A DNA stretch of 64,000 nt. Source: Hygrophila difformis. Its lineage: Eukaryota; Streptophyta; Magnoliopsida; Lamiales; Acanthaceae. The notes under the pieces were generated by a model. The model made no database searches and was not told the origin of the DNA. It saw only the letters and a list, made by a program, of their open reading frames with translations. Of this stretch, positions 10,355-20,336 are shown piece after piece. The stretch is from assembly GCA_030278955.1 (NCBI GenBank), contig JAOANR010000009.1:37663445-37727444 (forward strand). Reading direction: 5' to 3'. Each line of letters starts with the position of its first letter. Positions within the stretch are counted from its first letter, which is position 1. The position numbers were made by a program, and so were the translations under genes.

Positions 10355-10370
10355 GCTCTGATACCACTCT
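10270..10370 (-). repeat. Tandem duplication containing a second primer site and its inverted copy
   Basis: A unit of about 40 bp (AATAGCTTTAAAA..., GGCTCTGATACCACTCTG) occurs twice, about 62 bp apart. The first copy also runs into GGTATCAG, so CTGATACCA and TGGTATCAG form a perfect 9-bp inverted repeat around CTC at 10298-10318. Confidence 0.75.
10355..10366 (-). promoter_or_regulatory. Primer binding site for tRNA-iMet
   Basis: Minus strand TGGTATCAGAGC lies three bases inside the LTR end (TGTTACA then GAG). It is the usual initiator-methionine tRNA primer site of chromoviruses. A second copy lies at 10294-10305. Confidence 0.85.
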
Positions 10371-12723
10371 GTAACATCCCGGATTTGATAAACCAGGCCG
10401 TGATGTCACCGCCACACCTCCCTAGCAAGACAAGACTTCTTCGAGCATACTAGAGAGATGCAAGGCTATGGTTTTTCAGAATTTAAAAATATTTCAATCA
10501 ACCCATTTATATATATGTAGCAAAAATCATTACATAATATTATCTAAGTTGCAGCGGAATGTAATATTAAATATAGATATAGCAGCGAAAATATAAATAG
10601 GGCCAACACGGCCAAAGCACGGGTTAAACAGGCCGTTATGTAGTTCATGTGACCAAACGAAAAATAAACAATAGTGTTTCCCCAGAATAATCCCATGCAT
10701 GCATATGCTCATGCATATTCTTCTTACACTGTAGAAAAAGAAACAACGGTTTTTGTCAGCATAAACATGCTGAGTAAGTTAATCCCTAGCATACAATAAT
10801 GGGGTTTCAAAGCCTTTAATTATTTAAGAAAAGAATTGACTTACATTTAGCACGATTGCATGCACTATATAATTTAGCTCGACTAATTAATGGAATTTAA
10901 TTGTATAAATCAAAGGTATGGATTCCAAATGATCACAGATATAACTTGCAAGGCGATTAAATAAATTGACATAAACTAAGCATAATTTAACAAGGATTTA
11001 ATTGAATCTCTTATAAATTTCTCGTTTCATTTCTTTTACAGATCACCATCCGCTAGGGCTCTTATGTCCACCAGCCGTACGCTTGGGCTCATACGTCCAC
11101 AAGTATCATGGTCAATGTTTTAATAGGTTCTTTCCGTCCGCTAGCCATAAAATCAATATTTTGCTAGGGCTCTTACGTCCACTAGACATACACTTGGACA
11201 CTTATGTCCATAAGCCGTAGAAAATATTGATAGTATCCAGCTTAGTCATAAACCACAATGTTTTCAACAGAGTTTTCGTCTGTTGTTTATAAAGACCAAT
11301 TTCAAGGATGGGTTTTACAGGGTCGCTGTTCGCGCCTTTTTCATTTAAAAATTCATTTCAAGGTCAATTGGTTTGATAATTTCATAGCAGCTCAAGAACG
11401 TCCTAACAAACAATCTTTGTGTTTTATGTTTTTCAAAACGAGTTGAGGAAACGAGTCGAATTTAAAGATCTTTCACGAAAATATAATCTGTCCGGGTTCG
11501 CACTTGTCACAGTTTAGAGAACGAGTTTTTTTTTTACATAGAAAACGGACTCCAAACACTCTGAAATTTTACAGGCATGAACTTAACTTGATTATCTACA
11601 ACTTTTATTTAGAACTTGAAGGCTACTTCCCGTTGGGTCAGTGGTTAATATTTGAATCAAGTTCGGAACTAAATCTGTCAGCTTTTATGAATTCGGTAAG
11701 AACGCAGACTAGTTCGGTTCGGATTCGGAGGTTCAAATCTCAATGAAAGTTTATGAAATTTTACAGAGGTATTCATGACTCATAGATCTAAAAATTTGAT
11801 GTTTATTACAAGTCCTAATTTGGCCTAAATCTGGTGTCAAAATGGCTAACAAATTCGGAAAGCAATTCTGTCAATGTATGAACATTCGGTAAAAACCCAA
11901 GGTAGTTCTGCTCCATTTTCAGGTAACAAATCCTAATAGAAAATTATGAAAATTTTACAGTACGTAGAACTATGTCTTAGGAATGATTCTTCAGTTTTGA
12001 GTTTCTTTGTTCGAGCATCTTAAAAGGTCCGAAAAATTCATCCAAAAACGCTGCGCGCGTGTAAATCTCTTGTTGACAGATTTTTATTAAGTTTTCGTTA
12101 GATCTTATGTTCGGGTTGATTTTAGCCACCAAAACTGTAATAAGGATTAACTTACTTGATATGAGTTCTAAACAGTCCTTGGGTCGTTCGGAATCTACGG
12201 ATTGTCACGAATGGATCTTCCTCCATTGGCCACGAATCGGAGTCGAAAGGAAAAATCTGGGGTTAGATCGAATTTTCGGGTTCGAAAAGATTAAAGAAAA
12301 CTTATCAACTACTTGCCAACAATCTGGAATCCTTTAATCTTGGTTCCACACTCTTCCTTGGTCGGATTTTGTCGCCGGAAAGTGGTCGGAAAGCAAGAAC
12401 TTGGTGTTTTCGGGTTTTGGGAGAAGTTTGGAGAGATTGAGAGGAGAGGGGGGCTGCTAGGGTTTCTTTGGACAAAAATTATGAGTTCCAAGACCTCAAA
12501 ATCCGTCTATATACTCCTTCCGTCGACTGGGATTGAGTTACCAAAGTCGGGGGTCGAAAATAAGGTAAGAAATCGCCGAAAACCGGAAGTTGATGCAGCC
12601 TGCTACATGGCGCGGTGGTGGCGCATTTTTTCTCAAAACCGCGCGGCTCCCGCCTGGGCTGCGGCCTGGGCCGGGTCGTGCGATCCGTCGGGCATTTCCT
12701 CCTCTCTTTCGGGTTTCTATACT
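10370..12723 (-). repeat. Right (5') LTR of the gag-only element, first part
   Basis: Starts TGTAACATCCCGG beside the primer site and matches the LTR at 5408 throughout, including the hairpin array (11053-11214). It is interrupted at 12723 inside the sequence CGGGTTTCTATACT. The matching sequence resumes at 22851. Confidence 0.85.
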
Positions 12724-15225
12724 TGTAACACCCCGGATTTGATAACCCAGGCCGGGATGTCACCGCCACACCTCCCTAGCAAGACACGGGTTCTCCGAGC
12801 TTGCAAACGAGATGCAAGGCTATAGGTATTGCAAAGAGTTTTAAAACAAGTCCGGAATTTATTTAAAAATAATAATAATAATAGTAAGTCTCATCCACAC
12901 ATAACAGTGATAATAATAAGTCGCAGCGGAAAATAATAAAATGGGCCGACATGGCCAAAACTCGGGTTTTACATGCCCGATATGCAAGTATCATAAAAGC
13001 GATAAACAATGTTTAAATTTTCCATCCCCCAAATGCATATGCTCATGCATTCTCTCCATACTCTGAAAAAGAGAAAAACAACAATTTTATCAGTATATAA
13101 AATACTGAGTAAGTCGATCCTAACATAGCAATAAACGGGGTTAAATTAAATAATTAAATTTTACTCCTAGCCATGCATACGAAAATATTCCATTCACCAA
13201 TTTAAAAATAAATAATTTAATTGTATACTTGAACATGCATTAAATTCATAAATAATAATTTAACATGTTATAAAATTTAATACATAAATTTAAATGCAAA
13301 ATTTAAAGACAAGAATAAATAAATAAAAACGTAAAAATATTAAGTCTTTTAATTTTCCCCGTTACGTCACCGTTTCTCAATATTTAGTTAGCCGGTCATC
13401 CGGCGGCCGCAGCCGTATCGTAAGTTTCTTGTGTAGCCGGTCATCCGGCGGCCGCAGCCGTATCTGCCATACTCAAAACACTCCGGAGCCTCGGGAGATC
13501 CATACGGATAATCCCGAGAGTGTAGGCCATGTATCTCATGCCGTTTTGGCGTAGTATCTCATCTAAATTCTCTCGTCCATTATAGGCCCGAAGAGAAAGG
13601 CTAGAGGGGCACCCTGCAGAGCACTCACCCTCCACCAAAGTATCTCATATCGTTTTGATTTAGTGTAATGGGATTTTTCAAAAGTATAGATTTATCGGGC
13701 CGTTGGTTTTGAAATTTCAAAATCTCTTCGATTTAAAATCGTTTGGCATCACAGTTTACGCCTTTTTAATTTAAAAATTCATTTCAAGTCCAAAAATTCT
13801 GAAATTTTCACAGTATACCGAAAACACCCTAACGAACAACTTTTGTGTTTTAACAATTACGGAATAAGTTGAGGAAACATGTCAAAAATCGAGTTTATTG
13901 CCCAACATATGCACTGTCAGGTTTCAGGTTTACCACAATTTAGAAAATTGATGTTTTGACATAGCAAATGGACTCCAAAAATTCTGAAATTTTATATGCC
14001 CATACTAGACATGATTATCTACAACTTTCATTTAGATTGCAAAGATCAATTCTGACGAGAAAATATAGAAACGGGCTCGTCAAGTTCGGACATCTACATT
14101 GTTTGATTTTCGAAAAGGTTTTAAATCTAAGTTTATATTCGGATGGATTTGGAGTAGCAAACGTTGATGAAAATGTCTCAAATATTTACATAACATAGAT
14201 TAATGTGTAAGGATCAAAAGTCTAGTTTTGAGTTTCTCGGATTGGACTCTCAAAATATGAATTTTAACCGGATTTCAGAAATTGCGCAAGATAGTGTTTT
14301 TAGGTTCGGTTTTTACGTTTCGTTACAGAGTGACTAAATCGGACGCCCCTAAGTCACCCGTATTGATATGAAAGGCATCAACTTACTGTGGTAAGGTGTT
14401 TGGTCGTTCTCGGGTCTCTCGGCTCGTCCAAATTCACTACGAACGGATTTCCTCAACGCCAAGCTTCCAACTTTGGCCACGATTTCAAATCGGAGGAAGA
14501 AATCCAATGTTAGATCGAGTTTTCGGGTTCGAAAACTTAAATGAAAACCTATGAACGACTTACCAAAGTCTGGAGCACTAGAGACCTTGTATTCCACACC
14601 TCCTCCGTCGGTTTTCGTCGCCGGAAAGTGATCGGAAAGTTCGAAGTCGGTGATTTTGGGTGTTTGAAGAACTTGGGAGAATTGGGAGAGACAATGGGGC
14701 TGCTAGGGTTTGGGATTTCGAAAATAATGAGTCCTAAGACCCCTAGAGCCGACCATATACACCTTCCTTCACTCGGGATTGAGTTTCCAAAGTCGGGGGT
14801 AGGAAATATGGTAAGAAATCGCTGAAATTGTGAGAATGGCCGCATCCTGTGGTGCCACGCGGGGTTGGCGCACTGGAAGGCTAAACCCCGTGTGGATAGC
14901 GCACGGCCAGCGCCTGGACTTCGGTCCGGGCAGGTCGTGCGATCCGTCGAGTCTTTCCTCCTTTCTTTCGGACTTCTATCCCTCTATGTTATCGGATTCC
15001 GATCTTTCCGGGTCATTTTCGGATTACGATTGTCATCCTAAATTTATTCCGACTCAAATTGATTTCATGTTTGAAATCTTAAGTCCGTCGGTTTCGGGTC
15101 CGTCGGGTTCTAAATCGTCGTCTTTTGACTTCCGTGCATTTCCGACTTTACGGGTCCTTGAAAATAAACCTCTTTGCTCATTGGATTAAATTCTATTTTA
15201 TATCTTAAAAATTACGGGTATTACA
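12724..15225 (-). repeat. Left (3') LTR of the nested chromovirus
   Basis: Starts TGTAACACCCCGGATTTG and ends GGGTATTACA. It is close to the copy at 20337-22845 over its whole length. It contains two copies of a GC-rich unit at 13389-13419 and 13434-13464, each with the perfect hairpin GCCGG-TCAT-CCGGC. The inverted repeat CTCGGGA...TCCCGAG follows near 13490. Confidence 0.9.
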
Positions 15226-15241
15226 GTCTACCCTCCTTAAG
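15226..15241 (-). promoter_or_regulatory. Polypurine tract beside the LTR (PPT2)
   Basis: Minus-strand CTTAAGGAGGGTAGAC directly precedes the LTR terminus TGTAATACCCG. A companion tract (PPT1, CTTAAGAGGGGGAGGA followed by TGTAACGGCCCG) lies at 15521-15540. Confidence 0.75.
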
Positions 15242-15549
15242 AATCAACTTCGTCCTTGAAAATGTGCTTTATCATCTTGCTAGTTTGGTAATTGTTTGAT
15301 TAAGCAATGGTGTTATTGTGTGTTGTTATTTGTTATTATTTGACTGGACCCAGAATTGAAATTTCTAAGTTGCCTACGTACCCCGTAAAGGGATCAAGTC
15401 ATTACGTAGTTCAAAATAATTTGAATTTGTGTATTTGTGGTACAAAATATTCGGACAAAAATATCCGAAAATATTCGGGTACAAAATATTCGGACAAAAA
15501 TATTCGGAATTATTCGGGCCGTTACATCCTCCCCCTCTTAAGATGACAG

Positions 15550-16495
15550 TTATGTCCCCATAACTGCGGTGGTCTCGTCTTGGAAAAGGGTTAGGTAACG
15601 ATCCCTCATGTCTGCCTCTAATTCCCATGTTGCCGTCTCGACTTCGTGGTTAGACCAAAGAACCTTGACCATTCTCACCGTCTTATTTCGTGTTACCCTC
15701 TCCTTCACGTCTAGTATTCGTATCGGAATTTCCTCGTAGCTCAAGTCATCATCCAATTCAATCTCTTCCGGTTGGAGTACATGGGTCGGATCGTGTACAT
15801 ACTTCTTCAATTGCGAGACATGAAATACATCATGGACACGAGCAAATTGTGTCGGCAATGCTAGCCGGTAGGCTAGGTTTCCCACTCTTTCTAGGATCTC
15901 ATACGGTCCTATGTACCGTGGGCTCAATTTTCCTCGCTTGCCAAAGCGCATCACACCCTTCATCGGTGATACTTTTAGCATGACCTTATTGCCGACTTGA
16001 ATCTCCAAGTCTTGTCGTCTTACGTCCGCATAACTCTTTTGCCGGTCCTGAGCGGCTCTCATCTTTCCTTGAATTATCTTAATTTGTTGAGCCATGTCCT
16101 CAACAAGTTGCGGTCCACCTATCACAGTACTATTGCTCTCTTCCCAGCTTAATGGACTTCGGCACTTGCGTCCATACAGTGCCTCGAAAGGTGCCATGCC
16201 AATGCTAGCATTGTAACTGTTGTTGTAGGAAAATTCAATTAAGGGTAAATGATTTTCCCAACTACCCTTAACTCTAGGACACATGCCCTTAGCATATCCT
16301 CCAACGTTTGGATTGTCCTTTCTGTCTATCCATCCGTCATGGGGTGGAACACGGTACTCATCTTTATTTTCGTACCGAGGGCTTCTTGTAGTTTTGTCCA
16401 AAAATGAGAGACAAATCTACTGTCTCTGTCCGAGATGATGTCATATGGTACTTTATGTCGTCGTACCACATTATAGATGTATGCTCGAGTTAAGT
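15550..16495 (-). pseudogene. Integrase C-terminal region and chromodomain of a Tekay-type chromovirus
   Basis: Minus-strand fragments read integrase core sequence ([13 protein letters not shown], then the catalytic-Asp context), ENHLPLIEFSYNNSYNASI, a GKRGKLSPRYIGPYEI SH3-like segment and a C-terminal chromodomain-like stretch (VRMVKVLWSNHEVETATWE, DMRDRYLTLF), with the stop at 15550-15552. This layout is that of Tekay/Del chromoviruses, whose chromodomain targets insertion to heterochromatin. A frameshift near 16330-16400 breaks the core. The 5' side stops abruptly near 16495 in the middle of the core, where unrelated antisense DNA begins. Confidence 0.85.
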
Positions 16496-16558
16496 GAGTA
16501 GTGTAAAGTAAAAGAGAATAAAGCAAAATCGAAAAATAAAAAAAATAAAACCTCTTTC

Positions 16559-18705
16559 ATGACTTGCGCGGTGTCCGCGCGGTATGAGGCCTCAGCGCGC
16601 GGGCACACCAGTTCGAAAAAAAAGGGCTCGCGCCCCGCGCGAGCCACTTCCCCCATTTCCCCATCCAAGACCACTTCACATTTTCTCTCAAATCCGTTCT
16701 TCCGATCTCAAATTCTACCGATTCCGACTTCAATTTACTTTGCAAGGTATGTATCTACTACTTCTACTTACCAATTTCAATTTTTACGCTTTGGATGACT
16801 TGATTTTGGATGAGTTTTTGGAATTAGGGTTTATGTGCACAATTTGGGGATTTGTTATTTTTAGGCTTGATTTGTGCAAATTAGCAAGCATATGTGATTA
16901 TTGATGTTGTTTTTGTTGATTTTGTTGAGTTTATGCCCCAATGTGTATGTGTTTTTCGCCATTTCTTGGTGATGTGGGTATTTAGGAATAATATGGAATT
17001 CTTGATTTTTGGGTGGTATTGTGGCATGAAAGATGGTTTCATTGTTGTTGTTTGGTGTCATATTGTGATGATGAGTTGTTGCTTGAGCAATTGTTTTAAT
17101 TTATAGGCTAATTCCGTGTATCTTATGAGTATAATTGAAGCTTGTTGTTTTTCGCATTTAACGTGTTTGATGAAATGCCACAAAGGGGTTTGGAATTTGT
17201 TTTGGTATGTCCTTTGTGTGCGTTGCCCTTTTATGCTATGTTAATGGTGATTGGGGTGTTGTGGCTATGGATTCTCCGTGTTGGAAGTTTATATTTGGTG
17301 TTTTTGCGCATATACGCTTTATATATATTGTGGGAAATTAGCCTGATAATTAGTATTGGGTGTTCGCAGGATGTTGCTTTTCTTATGGGTTGTTTGGGCG
17401 TCTCATGGTCCTTCCTGGGGCCAAAAGACGGGCCACACGGCGCGGCGAGGCTAGCTCTAGCGCTGCGGTACCGGTGATGCCAGATTCTGATGAGAGCGAG
17501 TCTGAGGAGGATGAGGAGCAGCGGGGCCCGAGACTCAGGGGTCTTCCGGACGAGGTGCGTCCTCACCGGCACGACAGGCATCGATTCAGGACGATGGCCT
17601 CGCAGAAGTTCTATTACGACGAGCTTCGTCGGAATAGGGCTTATGTTCCTGAGAGAGACATGTTTGCTGATCATGTGGGTGATGACAGGGTCAGTGCGGT
17701 TTTGGAGCATCTTCAGTGGACCGGACTCGCACGTCATCCCGAGGGCATTGCCTCCGGTTATCTGGCTATGGAGGTCATCGCCAACATTGGCGGTCTTGGG
17801 AGCACGAGGACTTATCTCGAGTCTGGGTTCGTGGTCGCTACCTAGACTTCAGTGGGCGGGCGATCAACCTCTATTTCGGTCTGCCTGACGATGGTGTATT
17901 CCGGCCATAGCCTGAGGGCCGTGTACTCGCTCCCGCATGGGGCGTCTTGTGCACCGGGGTACCACCGCAGACTGAGCACGACCATGAGCTACGGTTGACA
18001 TCGATGGACGCTCATTGGCGTGTACTTGCTCAGCTTTGGTTAGGACGCGTCCGGCCGATTACCCGGAGCCATATCGTCATCGATCATGTCTATGAGACCA
18101 TTTGTTTTATCGCCCGGGGTGGTAAGGTAAATGTGGGAGCTTGCATTGCGGACAATCTGAAGGGCTTGCGACGAGGGCAAGGGAGTAGGGTGATCACCCA
18201 TGTTCACATCATTTGTGGGTTATGTGCTGCCCAGGGGATCCGTACGACGCCGGAGACGGACCCCTACAAGTTAGTTGCGGGTGAGCATTATCGCGTTCCG
18301 ACTTACGCCATTCGGCATAATGCCTTGCGACGCGGCGCGCCCCGGGCTGTCCTTCGCCCGCAGCCCGAGGATGGTGGTTTGATTCTAGTCGTTCCCCCAG
18401 AGCAGCCGCCTCCACCTCCACCTCCTGTGGTCCCACAGCAGGGTCCGGAGATGACGCAGATGCTCCAGATGATGCAGGGGATGCAGCTTAGTATCGACGA
18501 TGGGTTTGCAGCCGGGCAGGCTCGTTATGATGCTTTGGATGCTCGTTATGATGCTTTGGATGCCAGGATGGATCTATACCAGGCCCGTATGGATATGATT
18601 ACTACGAGACAGCTGGAGCAGCTGGCCACCATGACCGACATGTATGCCCACATGCGTCAGATGGACGAGTATATGCGTCGGCAGTTCCCTCCTCCCGATC
18701 AGTGA
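16559..18705 (+). pseudogene. Antisense accessory gene (resembles the putative plant transposon protein family PF20167) inside the retrotransposon
   Basis: A leader exon (about 16560-16745) ends in CAAG/GTATGT. An AT-rich intron runs to TTCGCAG at about 17358. The ORF then starts at ATG 17405 with an Asp/Glu-rich lead. A middle region reads RGRYLDFSGRAINLYFGLP and ITRSHIVIDHVYETICF, then NVGACIADNL. The tail is a proline run, a tandem RYDALDA duplication and a methionine-rich helical stretch. One frameshift near 17820 and a TAG at 17908-17910 break the frame. Resemblance to the PF20167-type domain is from memory of its pattern and needs a profile search. It is antisense to the element that carries it. 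Confidence 0.6.
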
Positions 18706-19250
18706 TCTTATGGTTTTTCTTTGCGTTTTTATCTAGACTTGTGTCAGGAGCAGTTGATTTAGGAGTTTCTCTATGTGTGGTATAATGGCTATTCTACTGA
18801 CTGTGACTCGTAGCTTATGCTTTCGTTGTATCACTGCCTGGTTATCTGTTTTGATTGTGGTTCCTAGAAATGCGGTTGAATTGTTTTGCTTTAGGTTACG
18901 ATTTCGCAGAAGAAATTCATGCCTTCGTTGTTGTTGTTGTTTTTTTTTTTTTTTTTGTTTTTTTGTTTAACAGTAACCTGTTCAGGTCTCTCTCTTTTTT
19001 TTTTTTTTAGGGTCTAGGGTTTGGTGTTTTCAGGGTTTCAGAGTTTGTGGTACCCTTGTCTAACTATTGTCTTTATATAATATATATCGTCTATTTGTTA
19101 ATACTTGTATTTTGTTTGGTTATTATCTCTTTATTACATATATATATTGTTTATTCAATAATACCTTTGTTTGGTCGAGTTTCCCCAAGGTATATAAGAA
19201 AAGTAATATAATAAGGTGTAAGGATAATCTAAATATATTTATAAAATAAA
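18706..19250. other. 3' flank of the antisense gene, T-rich
   Basis: Long T runs near 18940-19010 and AT-rich DNA without ORFs. Similarity to the chromovirus leader (compare 63317-63355) begins near 19246 on the minus strand, marking the right border of the foreign segment. Confidence 0.5.
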
Positions 19251-19378
19251 TGCTTGTAATCTTATTGCTTAATAGAAAAAGCATTATTTGATGCAAGCTG
19301 TGGGGATCGCAAAGCTAGGAATAGTTCGGGAAATAGGAACGGTAATAATAGGAATAATGCAGCAAAAGACCTCTAAGT

Positions 19379-19876
19379 CTAGTGATCGTAGGTGTCCGGA
19401 TCCTCCATGGGATCGTCCTCATCACTCGATTCCTCAATAGTACCCATGCCAAGAGGGCCATGAAACACTGGGCTTGCTGGCCAATTGGGCCCAACAACCG
19501 GAGCAGAATCAACGGCGGCAACAGGAAGGGGAGCGGCGACAGGGGCAGCGGCAGGATTAACTCCCGGGCTAAATGGGGCATGTGGGAACGAGGTATCAGT
19601 CAGATTAATCAGTTCATTTTCCAGATCCCCTACTTGTATCTCTATGTCATGGTCCTGGGCCTGGAGTTCGGCCTCGTGGGCTTGAAGTTCGTCGACTTGG
19701 ACCTTGAGATGGGTTAGGTCAGGTTGATCTGCTTCTCTTAGGTTAGCTAGGTGGGCCAGGTTAGCCTCCATTTGTTCTGCCCGCAGTTTGAAATTGTTTA
19801 CATTTTGTGGGGTTTCGAGATGTGCCTCGATCAATCTCATCATAAGTTTGATCATGTTCGCGTTTTGTCCGGCCAT
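19379..19876 (-). CDS. Coiled-coil ORF between primer site and gag (ORF0-like), 165 aa
   Basis: An intact ORF starting MAGQNANMIKLMMRLIEAHLE. The first 95 residues are Leu/Glu/Gln-rich with heptad-like spacing, then comes an Ala/Pro/Val-rich linker, the motif PNWPASPVFHGPLG and an acidic tail (EESSDEDDPMEDP). A clear homologue lies at 62707-63234 in another chromovirus, in the same place between PBS and gag. No known domain is recognised. Conservation of an open frame in two diverged elements suggests it was translated; a nucleic-acid or Gag-assembly role would be a guess. The gag that should follow is missing here. Confidence 0.7.
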   Translation of the reverse strand: MAGQNANMIKLMMRLIEAHLETPQNVNNFKLRAEQMEANLAHLANLREADQPDLTHLKVQVDELQAHEAELQAQDHDIEIQVGDLENELINLTDTSFPHAPFSPGVNPAAAPVAAPLPVAAVDSAPVVGPNWPASPVFHGPLGMGTIEESSDEDDPMEDPDTYDH

Positions 19877-20033
19877 CTAATGTCAATAAGGGAAGTTAGA
19901 GTTAGAACATGTTTCAAGCAAAGTTAAGATATGCAGGAATTTGAATCTACATGAATATGCATAGGCAATCCCCCTAATAAAAATTAATTTAATGTGTCTT
20001 TAATTTAAATTTAATCATGGATTTAAGTAATTA

Positions 20034-20321
20034 AAAAGTTGGGCCTCTATATTGGGCCAAAATTAATAATTTGGGCTAAAGCATCAAAAAATGGGTATTT
20101 GGGCCACAATGATTGGGCTTATCATAAAAAAAAAATTTGGGTCGAACTAATTAATCTTTTGGGCTCAAAATATTATACTAAGTATATAGAAAATTTAGTG
20201 CTCAAATTTTGGGCTAAAAATAATAATACTAGTAGTCTTTAAAATAATAAATTTAAAAATAATACTTAGTTTAAAACGATGGTTTAAAAATAAAAATAAT
20301 AGTAGTTTTAAAATATTACGG
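20034..20321 (-). other. Leader of the nested chromovirus with TGGGCY boxes
   Basis: Seven TGGGC boxes lie between 20040 and 20215 in AT-rich DNA, matching the boxes in the leader at 10010-10190. No ORF. Confidence 0.55.
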
Positions 20322-20333
20322 GCTCGGATACCA
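20322..20333 (-). promoter_or_regulatory. tRNA-iMet primer binding site with one mismatch
   Basis: Minus-strand TGGTATCCGAGC lies three bases inside the LTR end at 20337. The consensus is TGGTATCAGAGC. Confidence 0.8.
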
Positions 20334-20336
20334 ACT

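Noticed and set aside
18930..18970. Poly-T run as a retrogene poly-A tail or terminator
   Set aside because: It lies after a plus-strand gene as T, not A, is interrupted by G, and no processed-copy features accompany it.
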